Both the position numbers and the translations under genes were made by a program. The notes below the pieces were generated by a model. The model did no database searches. It saw nothing but the letters and a program-made list of their open reading frames with translations, and was not told the DNA's origin. A stretch of 64,000 nt of DNA from JBJMLO01 sp045805265 (GTDB lineage Bacteria; Actinomycetota; UBA4738; JACQTL01). Positions 33,324 through 42,391 of this stretch are shown here, in pieces (position 1 is the first letter of the stretch; each line of letters starts with the position of its first letter). Location of the stretch: the NCBI GenBank assembly GCA_045805265.1, contig JBJMLO010000016.1, forward strand, positions 1 through 64,000, read 5' to 3'.

Positions 33324-34808
33324 ATGCGTCACCACCCACGACTTCGCGCGTCCAAGGCGGCACTGGGCCTTGTGGCCCTCCTGCTCGGCCTTTTGATCCC
33401 GATGGTGCCGGCTCGGGGCACGCCGCCGTTCGTCAACTGGGACCGGTACCTCCTCGGCAAGGGGCACTCGTCGTACAACCAGGCGGCCGTCGCCATCACG
33501 ACCGGCAATGCCGAGGACCTGACCCCCGCCTGGACGTGGTTCCCGGACGCCACGGACGGGGACGCTCCGAGGAGCCCGATCAGGAACGGGCCGCTCGACG
33601 CGAGTCCCACGGTGCACGACGGCACGATCTACATCGGGACGACCACGGGCTACCTCTACGCGCTCGACGAGTCCCATGGCACCGTCGAGTGGAAGCGCGA
33701 CATGGGCTACTCGGTCCCCTGTCCGATCCGGCCGGTGGCGATGGGGCTGTCCGACACGGCCACCGTGGCCACCGACCCGACCTCGAGCCAGACCGCGATC
33801 TACCTGCAGAGCGGTCCGGGCGGGGAGTTCGCGCTCGCCGGCGACCCGGACGACGTCGCGGGCTCCGATGGGGGCGTCTACCTCAACGCGCTGACTCCCT
33901 CCGGAGCGCTCCTGTGGCGCGTCAACGTGACGCACGAGGCGGGCTCGTATGCGTGGTCGTCCCCGGTCGTCACGGGAGGCCACGTCTACGTGGGCATCGG
34001 CTCCTTCGCGGACTGTCCGCTCGTCCGCGGCGGGATCCGCGAGTTCGATCAACACACCGGAACGCTGGTGCACACCTACTGGGCGACGCCGGTGGGGACC
34101 GTGGGAGCGAGCGTCTGGACCACGCCGGTCACCGACGGGACGAACCTGTGGGTCACGCTCGGGAACGGGAGACACGGCGATTCCTACGCGATCGTCCGGC
34201 TGAGCTCCGATCTGAAGAAGATGGAGTCGTGGACGCCTCCGGACGTCCACCGCACCGACGACGACTTCGGAGGGTCGCCGATCCTGTTCTCCACGACCGG
34301 GAGCGGCCTCGGTCCGGTTCCACTGGTCGGGGCGTGCGACAAGAACGGCTACTTCTACGCATTCCGGCGCCTCGACCTCCGCGCCGGCCCGTACTGGACC
34401 CGCCGCGTCTCCGAGAACAGCAACGACGGGAGATGCCTCGTCGGTGCGGTGTGGAACGCCCCGAGGCGCCAGCTCCTCGTCGGGGGCCCCCGCACCAGGG
34501 TCGGGGACACGACGTATCCGGGCTCGATCCGGCGCCTCGATCCCGCCACCGGGAAGATCGTGTGGCAGCGGGGCCTCCCCGGCCGGGTCATCGGCACGCC
34601 CACGATGGACGGCTCGAACGTGCTGGCCGTGGCGACCTACGAGTTCGCGTCGGCGACCAACGTCTTCTCCCTGCGCAACGCCACGACGGGCGGCGAGCTC
34701 GAGACCTACGACGACCTCCCGGGCACGAAAGAGTTCGCCCAGCCGGTCTTCGCCGACACGTACCTCTTCCGCACCCTGGAGGACCGGATCATCGCCTACG
34801 CGCCCTGA
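33324..34808 (+). CDS. Secreted PQQ-type beta-propeller protein
   Basis: A 494-aa exported protein. The signal peptide (KAALGLVALLLGLLIPMVPA) is followed by repeated propeller strands in the style of PQQ/quinoprotein domains: DASPTVHDGTIYIGTTTGYL, SSPVVTGGHVYVGIGSF, TTPVTDGTNLWVTLGNG and GSIRRLDPATGKIVWQRGLP. No quinone-binding Trp docking motif or catalytic Asp/Cys pair is obvious, so an enzymatic role is not supported. It may be an extracellular binding protein. ATG 33324 is chosen because the signal peptide starts there; an in-frame ATG at 33279 adds a charged leader. Confidence 0.82.
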   Translation: MRHHPRLRASKAALGLVALLLGLLIPMVPARGTPPFVNWDRYLLGKGHSSYNQAAVAITTGNAEDLTPAWTWFPDATDGDAPRSPIRNGPLDASPTVHDGTIYIGTTTGYLYALDESHGTVEWKRDMGYSVPCPIRPVAMGLSDTATVATDPTSSQTAIYLQSGPGGEFALAGDPDDVAGSDGGVYLNALTPSGALLWRVNVTHEAGSYAWSSPVVTGGHVYVGIGSFADCPLVRGGIREFDQHTGTLVHTYWATPVGTVGASVWTTPVTDGTNLWVTLGNGRHGDSYAIVRLSSDLKKMESWTPPDVHRTDDDFGGSPILFSTTGSGLGPVPLVGACDKNGYFYAFRRLDLRAGPYWTRRVSENSNDGRCLVGAVWNAPRRQLLVGGPRTRVGDTTYPGSIRRLDPATGKIVWQRGLPGRVIGTPTMDGSNVLAVATYEFASATNVFSLRNATTGGELETYDDLPGTKEFAQPVFADTYLFRTLEDRIIAYAP

Positions 34809-34837
34809 CAGCCAACGCCTTCCCGGGTGGTGCCGCG

Positions 34838-35368
34838 TCAGGCCGAGTCCTCATCTCCTCCGATGGCGAGCGCGCTCCGGGCGGCGTCGCGGCACACGCC
34901 CGGGGGGTAGCCCCGGCGGGCGAGCAGGCCGGTCAGCCGGCGGTACGCCACGTCCGGCGCCAGCCCCCGCAGGCGCGACGCGCGGGAACGAGCGAGCTCC
35001 TCGGCGCGGGCCCGCTCGGCGTCGGCGTCGTCCAGCTCCGCGAGCGCCGCCCGGCCGGCCTCCCGGCCGACTCCCTTCGCCGCCAGCGCGGACGCCACCG
35101 CCCGCCGGCCCGACATGCGCCTCCCGGCCTCCTGTTCCACGACGGCCCGGGCGAACCGCTCGTCGTCGACCAGGCCGACCCGCTCCAGGGCCTCGAGCGC
35201 CTCCTCCACGTCAGCGGCCTCGAAACCGGCCTGCAGGAGGCGCCGCTCCAGCTCCCGACGGCTGCGGTCACGGAACGAGAGCAGGTTGAGCGCCCGGTCG
35301 TGCGCGGTGCCCCGGGGGCGCCGGTCAGGGGTCCCCTTCCGGCCGGGGTGATCCCGCCTGGATGCCAT
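34838..35368 (-). CDS. recX: Regulatory protein RecX
   Basis: A 176-aa RecA modulator made of three-helix repeats: ALNLLSFRDRSRRELERRLL, VEEALEALERVGLVDDERFA and, in the third repeat, RLRGLAPDVAYRRLTGLLAR. The N-terminal 25 residues are basic. It lies 67 bases downstream of recA on the same strand, as is usual, and dampens RecA filament activity. The ATG at 35366-35368 follows GGAAGGGG. Confidence 0.93.
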   Translation of the reverse strand: MASRRDHPGRKGTPDRRPRGTAHDRALNLLSFRDRSRRELERRLLQAGFEAADVEEALEALERVGLVDDERFARAVVEQEAGRRMSGRRAVASALAAKGVGREAGRAALAELDDADAERARAEELARSRASRLRGLAPDVAYRRLTGLLARRGYPPGVCRDAARSALAIGGDEDSA

Positions 35369-35435
35369 GGGGCCCCTTCCCCTGGTCAACCCGCCGGCAC
35401 CCAGGCGGTCTCACGGACACGGTCCATTCCCGAGC

Positions 35436-36530
35436 TCAGCCTGCCGGCGCGGACGCCGGCTCCTTGGCGGGGCCGTTCCCTCCAGCCGCCTCCGGAGCCT
35501 CCGCCCCGCCCACGTCGACGACCTCGTCGCCGCCGTCCGCGAACGCCGACAGTCCCACCGCCTCGCGGACCCGGCGTTCGATCTCCTGCGCGGTGTCGGC
35601 GTGCTCGGCGAGGAACTGCCGGGCGTTCTCCCGGCCCTGGCCCAGCTGCTCCCCCTCGTACGTGAACCAGGCGCCGGCCTTCTTCACGAGCTCGAGGTCG
35701 ACGCCGACGTCGAGGAGCGAGCCCTCCTTCGAGATCCCCTTGCCGTACATGATGTCGAACTCGCACTGGCGGAACGGAGGCGCCACCTTGTTCTTCACAA
35801 CCTTCACCCGGGTGCGCGAGCCCACGACCTCGGTGCCGTCCTTGAGGTTCTCGATCTTGCGGACGTCGAGGCGGATCGACGAGTAGAACTTCAGCGCCCG
35901 GCCCCCCGTGGTGGTCTCGGGGTTGCCGAACATCACGCCGATCTTCTCCCGGAGCTGGTTGATGAAGATCGCCGTGGTGTCGAACCTGCTGAGGGTCCCG
36001 GCCAGCTTTCGCATGGCCTGGGACATCAGGCGGGCCTGGAGGCCGACGTGGGAGTCGCCCATCTCGCCCTCGATCTCGGCGCGGGGCACCAGCGCGGCCA
36101 CCGAGTCGATCACCACGACGTCGAGGGCGCCGGAGCGGATCAGCATGTCGGCGATCTCGAGGGCCTGCTCACCGGAGTCGGGCTGGGACACGAGCAGCTC
36201 GTCGATGTTCACGCCGAGGGCCCGGGCGTACGTGGGGTCGAGCGCGTGCTCGGCGTCGATGAACGCCGCGATGCCGCCGTGGCTCTGGGCCTCGGCGATG
36301 ATGTGGAGGCAGACCGTGGTCTTGCCCGAGCCCTCCGGCCCGAACACCTCGACGATCCGCCCCCGCGGTATGCCCCCCACCCCCAGTGCGATGTCGAGGG
36401 CCATGGATCCCGACGGGATGACCGAGATCCCCTGCCCGGCCGGGTGCTCCCCGAGCTTCATGACCGCGCCCTTTCCGTACTGCTTCTCGATCTGCGTGAG
36501 GGCGACGTCGAGCATCTTGTCCCGGTCCAT
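35436..36530 (-). CDS. recA: Recombinase RecA
   Basis: A 364-aa DNA strand-exchange ATPase and coprotease for LexA. The start is MDRDKMLDVALTQIEKQYGK. Walker A is GPEGSGKTT (about 66-74) and Walker B VVVIDSVAALVPRAEIEGEM. Loop L1 lies in GDSHVGLQARLMSQAMRKL and loop L2 in GVMFGNPETTTGGRALKFYS. The C-terminus is acidic and Ala/Gly/Glu-rich. ATG at 36528-36530 after AAGGAGG. A perfect SOS box lies 141 bases upstream. Confidence 0.98.
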   Translation of the reverse strand: MDRDKMLDVALTQIEKQYGKGAVMKLGEHPAGQGISVIPSGSMALDIALGVGGIPRGRIVEVFGPEGSGKTTVCLHIIAEAQSHGGIAAFIDAEHALDPTYARALGVNIDELLVSQPDSGEQALEIADMLIRSGALDVVVIDSVAALVPRAEIEGEMGDSHVGLQARLMSQAMRKLAGTLSRFDTTAIFINQLREKIGVMFGNPETTTGGRALKFYSSIRLDVRKIENLKDGTEVVGSRTRVKVVKNKVAPPFRQCEFDIMYGKGISKEGSLLDVGVDLELVKKAGAWFTYEGEQLGQGRENARQFLAEHADTAQEIERRVREAVGLSAFADGGDEVVDVGGAEAPEAAGGNGPAKEPASAPAG

Positions 36531-36670
36531 CCTGTCTGCCTCCTTCCGCCCGAAGGCGCGGACCCCCTCGGTCACCGCACCACTCGGAACCCTGACCGAG
36601 CGCACGGTAGCAATCGGGTCCGACATGAATTACATCCCTGAAGTTCGACGCATGCAACTCGTACGATAGT

Positions 36671-36684
36671 CGAACACGCGTTCG
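36671..36684 (-). promoter_or_regulatory. LexA (SOS) box and promoter of recA
   Basis: CGAACACGCGTTCG fits CGAACRNRYGTTYG at every position. A TATCGT -10-like hexamer follows two bases later on the minus strand (36663-36668), so LexA would cover the spacer or -35 region. The transcript would have a leader of about 130 bases before the recA ATG. Confidence 0.9.
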
Positions 36685-36736
36685 GAATCAAGCTAGGCCA
36701 GGGGGCAAGGACGGCTTCGCCGGGCTGAACACGAGG

Positions 36737-37357
36737 TCAGGCTCGTGGCGAGCCCCGGCGGGGCCGCTCCCCCAGCGTCCCGAGGGGAAACGACGCGAGG
36801 GGCTCGTACCAGGCGGCGGGGCGTTGCAGGTGGCTCCGGTACAGGACCAGGCGGTCGACCGGAAACGCCTCGCTCGCCACGTGGACCGCGAGCGATCCCT
36901 CCGGGATGGGGGCCTGTTCCTTGAACCGGGCCAGCGTGAGGTGCGGGGTGAACGGCCGCTTCTCGGGCGCGAACTCGGGCTGGAGCAGGCCGTCGAGCGC
37001 CCGGGCCAGCTCCGCGAAGCGCCCGTCGGGATCCTCGAGCCCGGCCCACAGCACCCGGGCCCGCCGGGGGGACGGGAACGCCCCGAGCTCCGTGAGGCGC
37101 GTCGCGAACGGCTCGGCCGCCGACGCCGCCTCGGCGGCCGCGCCCTCCACCCGCTGACGCAGCCGCGGGTACACGCCTCCCAGGAACTTCATGGTGACGT
37201 GCCAGGCGTCGGGGCGGGTCCACCGGGCGCCCGGAACGTCGTCGCGGAGCGGCTCCACCGCGCCGGCCAGACCGTTCCGGATGTCGTCCGGCATGTCGAC
37301 GGCGACGAAGAGCCGCAGCGGCCTGGCCTCGGGGCGGGCGGCGCGGTCGCGGGCCAT
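36737..37357 (-). CDS. thpR: RNA 2',3'-cyclic phosphodiesterase (2H family)
   Basis: A 206-aa protein of the LigT/ThpR family. The two H-x-T motifs that define the family are present: AWHVTMKFLGG and FTPHLTLARFKE, roughly 80 residues apart. LRLFVAVDMPDDIRNGL is the usual N-terminus. It hydrolyses 2',3'-cyclic phosphate ends of RNA to 2'-phosphates. It sits between cinA and recA on the same strand, an order often kept in actinobacteria. Confidence 0.93.
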   Translation of the reverse strand: MARDRAARPEARPLRLFVAVDMPDDIRNGLAGAVEPLRDDVPGARWTRPDAWHVTMKFLGGVYPRLRQRVEGAAAEAASAAEPFATRLTELGAFPSPRRARVLWAGLEDPDGRFAELARALDGLLQPEFAPEKRPFTPHLTLARFKEQAPIPEGSLAVHVASEAFPVDRLVLYRSHLQRPAAWYEPLASFPLGTLGERPRRGSPRA

Positions 37358-37406
37358 CAGGCGGCGCTGCGCCCGCGCACCGCGCGCGGCCCGCGGCGGC
37401 GTCCGG

Positions 37407-38651
37407 TCATCCCTCGAGCCGGCCCTCGGCCCACCGCCGCACCAGGTCCAGCGCCGCCTGCTCGGCCCACCGGACGACCTGGGCGCGGTCGCCCGGAGCG
37501 CGGAGGTGCCGGGCGGTCGACAGGCCCTCGGCGTCCAGTCCGGCCCACGCCTCCCCGGGCGGCTTGCCGTCGTGGGAGTCCGGGCCGGCCACGCCGGTCA
37601 GCGATACGGCGACGTCCGCGTGGAACACACGCCGCGCCCCGGCGGCCAGCTCCTTCGCGCACTCCTCGCTGACCACGCCCGGGCCGTCGATGGTCTCCTG
37701 CCGGACGCCCAGCACCTCGCGCTTGGTCTCCGCCGTGTACACGACCGCCGAGCCCTTGAAGTAGTCCGACGCGCCCTCCGCCGACGTCAGGCGCTGGGCC
37801 AGGCCGCCGCCGGTCAGCGACTCGGCGCACGCGACGGTCTTCCCCCGTTCCCGCAGCAGGCGGCCCACGACCACCTCCAGGTCCTCGTCCTCGGACGTGA
37901 ACACGTTCGCGCCGAGCCGCGCCCCGATCTCGCGGGCCAGGGGCTCGATGAGCGCCTCCGCCTCCTCGGGCGTTGCCGCCTTGGCGGTCAGGCGGACCTT
38001 CACCTCGCCGGACGACGCCAGGTACGCGACCGTCGGGTTCTTCGATGACGCGAACAGGTCCGCGAGCAGCTCGGCGATCTTCGACTCCGGGAGGCCGGTC
38101 GACCGGATCACGCGCGACACGATGGCAGCCGCGCCGGCCCGCTCGCGGAGCTCCGGCAGGATGGTCCCCAGCATCATCTCGCGCATCTCCGCCGGGACGC
38201 CGGGCACCGCGTACAGCGTCGCGTCGCCGGCCGGGCAGACGAGCCCCGGCGCCGTTCCCCGCTCGGGCAGGACGTACCGGCTGCCCTCCGGCACGTCGGC
38301 CTGCAGGAGGTTGATCTCCGGCATCTCGCGGCCGAACCGGCGGAACTTCTCCCGGAGGAGCTCTTCGATCTCCGGATGGCGGACCAAAGGCACGCCGAGC
38401 ACCTTCGCGATCGCGTCCCGGGTGATGTCGTCCTGCGTCGGACCCAGCCCGCCGGTGGCGATCACGACGTCGGCTCGCGACAGCGCCTCGCGCAGGGCCT
38501 CCGTGATGCGGTCGAGGTTGTCCCCGACCGCCTGGTGATGCAGGACGTCCACGCCGATCTCGGCGAGGCGCTCGGACATCCACTGCGCGTTCGTGTTGGC
38601 GATCTGCCCGAGGAGGATCTCGGTGCCGACGCCGACGATCTCGGCCCTCAC
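37407..38651 (-). CDS. cinA: CinA-type nicotinamide-nucleotide amidase
   Basis: A 414-aa two-domain protein. The N-terminal molybdopterin-binding-like COG1058 domain has AEIVGVGTEILLGQIANTNA, VVIATGGLGPTQDDITRDAI and the MREMM region. The C-terminal domain, from about residue 255, has TVACAESLTGGGLAQRLT, GVVSEECAKELAAGAR and AVSLTGVAGPDSHDGKPPG. This domain deamidates nicotinamide mononucleotide in pyridine-nucleotide recycling. The GTG at 38649-38651 overlaps the pgsA stop (GTGA). Confidence 0.95.
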   Translation of the reverse strand: MRAEIVGVGTEILLGQIANTNAQWMSERLAEIGVDVLHHQAVGDNLDRITEALREALSRADVVIATGGLGPTQDDITRDAIAKVLGVPLVRHPEIEELLREKFRRFGREMPEINLLQADVPEGSRYVLPERGTAPGLVCPAGDATLYAVPGVPAEMREMMLGTILPELRERAGAAAIVSRVIRSTGLPESKIAELLADLFASSKNPTVAYLASSGEVKVRLTAKAATPEEAEALIEPLAREIGARLGANVFTSEDEDLEVVVGRLLRERGKTVACAESLTGGGLAQRLTSAEGASDYFKGSAVVYTAETKREVLGVRQETIDGPGVVSEECAKELAAGARRVFHADVAVSLTGVAGPDSHDGKPPGEAWAGLDAEGLSTARHLRAPGDRAQVVRWAEQAALDLVRRWAEGRLEG

Positions 38652-39187
38652 GGGCGCCGCCCCTGCGGGGCCGGCCTCCGGACCCGCAGGAAGTAGTCGA
38701 GCCCGGAGGCGACCGTGAACGCCACCGCGATCACCAGGACCGCCAGCCGCCACCCGTCCGCCCAGGACCCGAGGGGCAGGAGGTACAGCGTCACGGCCAG
38801 CAGCTGGGACGCCGTCTTGGCCTTCCCCAGGCCCGACGCCGGCATGGACGTCCCCTGCGTGCCCCGGATCGCCCGGAGCCCGGTCACGGCGACCTCTCGG
38901 GCCAGGATCACGATGGCGGCCCACAGCGGGAACCGGTCGACCGCGGCCAGGGCGACGACCGCGGCGGCGACGAGCAGCTTGTCCGAGAGCGGGTCGAGCC
39001 ACGCGCCGGTCCTGGTGGTCATGGCGTTGCGACGGGCCAGGTAGCCGTCGAGCAGGTCGGACAGCCCGCCAGCCACGAACACCGCGGTGGCCGCGTAGGA
39101 CGCCACACGCGTCTGGACCAGGATCAGGGCGACCAGGACCGGGACGAGCGCGATGCGCAGGGCGGAGATGAGGTTGGGCCACCCCAG
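38648..39187 (-). CDS. pgsA: CDP-alcohol phosphatidyltransferase (PgsA-like)
   Basis: A membrane enzyme of about 179 aa that makes phosphatidylglycerol-3-phosphate from CDP-diacylglycerol and glycerol-3-phosphate. It begins WPNLISALRIALVPVL. The CDP-alcohol signature is spread over LSDLLDGYLARRNAMTTRTG and AWLDPLSDKLL (D-x2-D-G-x2-A-R-x8-G-x3-D-x3-D). Several helices follow. The frame is unusual: no ATG, GTG or TTG occurs between the conserved start and a GTG at 39334 deep inside the upstream gene. I placed the start at a CTG (39185-39187) 11 bases after the upstream stop, which is uncertain. Confidence 0.9.
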   Translation of the reverse strand: MGWPNLISALRIALVPVLVALILVQTRVASYAATAVFVAGGLSDLLDGYLARRNAMTTRTGAWLDPLSDKLLVAAAVVALAAVDRFPLWAAIVILAREVAVTGLRAIRGTQGTSMPASGLGKAKTASQLLAVTLYLLPLGSWADGWRLAVLVIAVAFTVASGLDYFLRVRRPAPQGRRP

Positions 39188-39198
39188 CCCGAGCGGTG

Positions 39199-39948
39199 CT
39201 ACGCGGCCGGCGATGGCGTCTCCCGGAAGTCCTGGGGCGTGAACGAGGCCTCGTACCGCTGGTGGCGGATGCCCGGGGTCCCGAGGTCGTGCCCGTTCAC
39301 GGTCGTCTCCACCACCCCGCCGCGGGAGAACCACACCCGCACGACCGTCGAGGCCGTGAACTGTTGGGGCTTCTTCGGCTTCAGGACGCCCTCGAACATG
39401 CGCGTGCCGTCGGCGATCACCACGGCGTCCACCGGTTTCGTGGACTTCAGGTAGACGTACGCCAGGTTCGCCGCCCCGGTCGCCGCCGACGGAACCGACT
39501 GCCCCACCCGGGGCACCGCGTCCACGTCGGGCGAGGCCTGGTTGCGTGACAGCACCCCCGACACGCCGAACACGACGAGCAGCACCGCAGCCACCGCGAA
39601 CGCCAGCTTCCAGTTGGCGCGGCGGCGGAGCTTGCGGATGGGCTTGGGCTCGGTGGGAGGCGGTGCCTCGTCGGCGTCCTCGGCGGCGTCGAACGGCCCC
39701 GGGGTCCGGCGGACCTCCGCGTAGGCCGACATGACCTTCTCCGGGTCGAGCCCGAGGTACGCCGAATACGACCGGAGGAACCCGCGGACGTAGACGTCCT
39801 CCTTGAGCGAGTCGAACGACTCGCGCTCCAGGGCCTGCAGGTAGTCCGGCTTGATCTTGGTGTCCCTGCTGGCCTCCTCCAGGCTCTTGCCGAGCGACTG
39901 GCGGGCCTCGCGCAGGGCCGGGCCGATCCCGGTCGTGGCGCCAGGCAC
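39199..39948 (-). CDS. RodZ-like membrane protein with cytoplasmic HTH
   Basis: A 249-aa bitopic protein. The N-terminal helix-turn-helix of the HTH_25/RodZ type (IGPALREARQSLGKSLEEAS, KPDYLQALERESFDSLKEDV, YVRGFLRSYSAYLGLD) precedes an acidic Pro-rich linker. One transmembrane helix (WKLAFAVAAVLLVVFGVSG) follows, then an extracellular DUF4115-like domain (RVWFSRGGVVETTVNGHDLG). RodZ proteins link the cell-shape machinery to the membrane. GTG at 39946-39948 after GGGAGGAGC. It lies between ftsK and pgsA. Confidence 0.9.
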   Translation of the reverse strand: MPGATTGIGPALREARQSLGKSLEEASRDTKIKPDYLQALERESFDSLKEDVYVRGFLRSYSAYLGLDPEKVMSAYAEVRRTPGPFDAAEDADEAPPPTEPKPIRKLRRRANWKLAFAVAAVLLVVFGVSGVLSRNQASPDVDAVPRVGQSVPSAATGAANLAYVYLKSTKPVDAVVIADGTRMFEGVLKPKKPQQFTASTVVRVWFSRGGVVETTVNGHDLGTPGIRHQRYEASFTPQDFRETPSPAA

Positions 39949-39991
39949 GAAGTGGGTTGCTCCTCCCGGTTGCTTTCCGGGATTCTAGATG

Positions 39992-40014
39992 GTCGGGGGG
40001 CTCCGCCCCCCGAC
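39992..40014 (-). terminator. Terminator of ftsK
   Basis: GTCGGGGGGC-TCC-GCCCCCCGAC is a perfect 10-bp stem with a 3-base loop, 46 bases past the ftsK stop and just upstream of the rodZ-like gene. Confidence 0.75.
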
Positions 40015-40060
40015 TGCCCCCGATACCTAGCGCCTTCGGCCGTTCCTCTATTGATTCGAC

Positions 40061-42328
40061 TCACCGCAGGCCTGCGGCCCGCGGTCGGGACTCCTGCCAC
40101 TCGTCCCAGGTCATCAGCACGTCGCGGGCCTTGGAGCCGATCGACGGCCCGACGACGCCGCGCTCCTCCAGGAGGTCCATGATCCGGCCGGCCCGGGCGA
40201 ACCCCACCTTGAGCTTGCGCTGGAGCATCGACGTGGAGCCCAGCTGCGAGCGGATCACCAGCTCCGCGGCCTGCTCCAACAGGTCGTCGTCGTCGCCGCC
40301 GAGGCCCGAGCCGTCGCCCTCGGCCGGCGGCAGGCCCATGCCCTCGACGCCGGCCTCGTACTCGGGCTCGCGCTGGCCCCGGCACCACTTAGCGACGGCC
40401 TCCACCTCGCTCTCGGTGACCCACGCGCCCTGGATGCGCACGGGCTTCGAGAAGCTCGACGCCAGGAACAGCATGTCGCCGTGCCCCACCAGCTTCTCCG
40501 CGCCGTTGACGTCGAGGATGACCCGGGAATCGGCCTGGGACGACGTCATGAACGCGATCCGCGACGGGATGTTGGCCTTGATCAGCCCGGTGACGACGTC
40601 GACCGACGGCCGCTGGGTGGCCACGATGAGGTGGATGCCGACCGCGCGGGCCATCTGCGCGATGCGGCAGATCGCGTCCTCCACGTCACGCGGCGCGACC
40701 ATCATGAGGTCGGCCAGCTCGTCGATCACCACCAGCAGGAACGGGATGTGCCCGAAGTGCTCCTCCTGACCCGGGGGCACGCGCAGGGTCCCCTCGGCCC
40801 GGGCCCGCTGGTAGGACCCGATGTCGCGCATCCCGACCTGGGCGAGCATCTCGTAGCGCGTCTCCATCTCGCGCACGACCCACGACAGGGCCTCGGCCGC
40901 CCGCTTGGGGTGGACGATGACCGGCGACAGCAGGTGGGGCAGGTCGCGGAAGTGGCTGAGCTCGACGCGCTTGGGGTCGATCAACACCAGCTTCACGTCG
41001 TCCGGTGTGGTCCGCATGAGGATCGAGGCGAGGAACGTGTTGATGAGCGAGGACTTCCCGGCGCCCGTGGCGCCGGCGATCAGGAGGTGGGGCATCTCCG
41101 ACAGGTTCACCATCACGGCGCGGCCGTGGACGTCCTTGCCGAGCCCCACCGTGAGCGGGTGCCGGGCCTCCCGCGCCGCCTTCGCGCGCAGGACGTCGCC
41201 GAGCATCACGAAGTCGCGGATCCGGTTCGGCACCTCGACGCCGATCGCCGACTTCCCGGGGATGGGCGCGATGATCCGGACGTCCGGGGTAGCCAGCGCG
41301 TAGGCGATGTCGTCCGCCAGCGACAGGACCCGGTTCACCTTCGTGCCGGCCTCGACCTCCACCTCGTACAGCGTGACGGTCGGGCCGCGGTGCGCGGCCG
41401 GGACGCGCGCCGGCACGCCGAAGGTCCGGAACGTGCGCTCGAGCGCCTCGACGGTGTGGTCCTCGTCCCTCGTGTCGGCCGTGGACTCCGGGGCGCGGCG
41501 CAGGAGGTCGAGCGGTGGGAGGCGGTACCCACCCCTGCCCGGCGTGGGGAAGCGGATCTTGCCGGAGGGGATCAGCGCGTCGGTCTCGGGCAGCGTGACG
41601 ACGGACGGGGCGACGCGGGCCCCGGCCGGGTCGCCGTCGTCCTCCCCGCCGCGGCTGACCCGGGACCGGGCCGGGAGCGCGGCCGGATCCTCCGGCGGTT
41701 CCTCCTCGGCGTCCCCGGCCTCGCCGCCGGACACCCATCGCCGAACGCCGCGGGCGACCGCCACCAGCGGCGTGCCGGTGAACACCAGGAGCCCGAGGAC
41801 CGTCAGGCCGACGCACACCAGGACCCCCCCGACCTCGGACGCGACCCTGGCCAGGGGCCACCCGACCAACGCGCCGATCAGGCCGCCGGCCGCGTGGACG
41901 CCCGTGTAGCCCAACGAGGGGCTCGGGTCGCCCCGGCCCACGGACAGGATGCCGAGCGAACCGGCCGCGAGGATCAGGAACCCCAGCACCATGCGGATCC
42001 GGTCCTCCTCGGCCGTGCCCCGGAGCAAGAGGATCCCCCAGTACAGCGCGACGACCGGCATGGCCACCGCGGCCGCGCCGGTGAACGCGTGGGCGGCGTA
42101 GTCGACGACCCGGCCGAACGGCCCGCCTGAGTGGAGCCACAACCCCAGCACGGCGAGGGCCGCCAGCACGATCAGACCGATGCCGAGCGCGTCGCGGGCC
42201 CACGGCACCAGGTGGCGCGCCGCGCGCCGGGGAATGCTCGGACGGTCTCGGGGGGGCTTTCGCGGCGCCGGGCTCCGCCTCGCCGCGGGCTTCCTACGCT
42301 CCCTGCGCTTCTTACGCTTCGTCGCCAT
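40061..42328 (-). CDS. ftsK: DNA translocase FtsK/SpoIIIE
   Basis: A 755-aa septal DNA pump for chromosome segregation. The N-terminus is Arg/Lys-rich, followed by four transmembrane segments between about 45 and 190 (IGLIVLAALAVLGLWL, AMPVVALYWGILLLRG, VLGFLILAAGSLGIL, VCVGLTVLGLLVF) and a linker. The motor has Walker A GATGAGKSSLIN, Walker B LLVVIDELADLMM and ATQRPSVDVVTGLIKANIPS. The gamma winged helix has SMLQRKLKVGFARAGRIMDL. ATG at 42328 preferred (GGCGGAG upstream); an ATG 15 bases earlier is possible. Confidence 0.96.
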   Translation of the reverse strand: MATKRKKRRERRKPAARRSPAPRKPPRDRPSIPRRAARHLVPWARDALGIGLIVLAALAVLGLWLHSGGPFGRVVDYAAHAFTGAAAVAMPVVALYWGILLLRGTAEEDRIRMVLGFLILAAGSLGILSVGRGDPSPSLGYTGVHAAGGLIGALVGWPLARVASEVGGVLVCVGLTVLGLLVFTGTPLVAVARGVRRWVSGGEAGDAEEEPPEDPAALPARSRVSRGGEDDGDPAGARVAPSVVTLPETDALIPSGKIRFPTPGRGGYRLPPLDLLRRAPESTADTRDEDHTVEALERTFRTFGVPARVPAAHRGPTVTLYEVEVEAGTKVNRVLSLADDIAYALATPDVRIIAPIPGKSAIGVEVPNRIRDFVMLGDVLRAKAAREARHPLTVGLGKDVHGRAVMVNLSEMPHLLIAGATGAGKSSLINTFLASILMRTTPDDVKLVLIDPKRVELSHFRDLPHLLSPVIVHPKRAAEALSWVVREMETRYEMLAQVGMRDIGSYQRARAEGTLRVPPGQEEHFGHIPFLLVVIDELADLMMVAPRDVEDAICRIAQMARAVGIHLIVATQRPSVDVVTGLIKANIPSRIAFMTSSQADSRVILDVNGAEKLVGHGDMLFLASSFSKPVRIQGAWVTESEVEAVAKWCRGQREPEYEAGVEGMGLPPAEGDGSGLGGDDDDLLEQAAELVIRSQLGSTSMLQRKLKVGFARAGRIMDLLEERGVVGPSIGSKARDVLMTWDEWQESRPRAAGLR

Positions 42329-42391
42329 GTCGAACTCCGCCATCTCGGGGCCGCGCTGCCCTTTCGCGGCGATGATCGACTTCCGCGAAAC

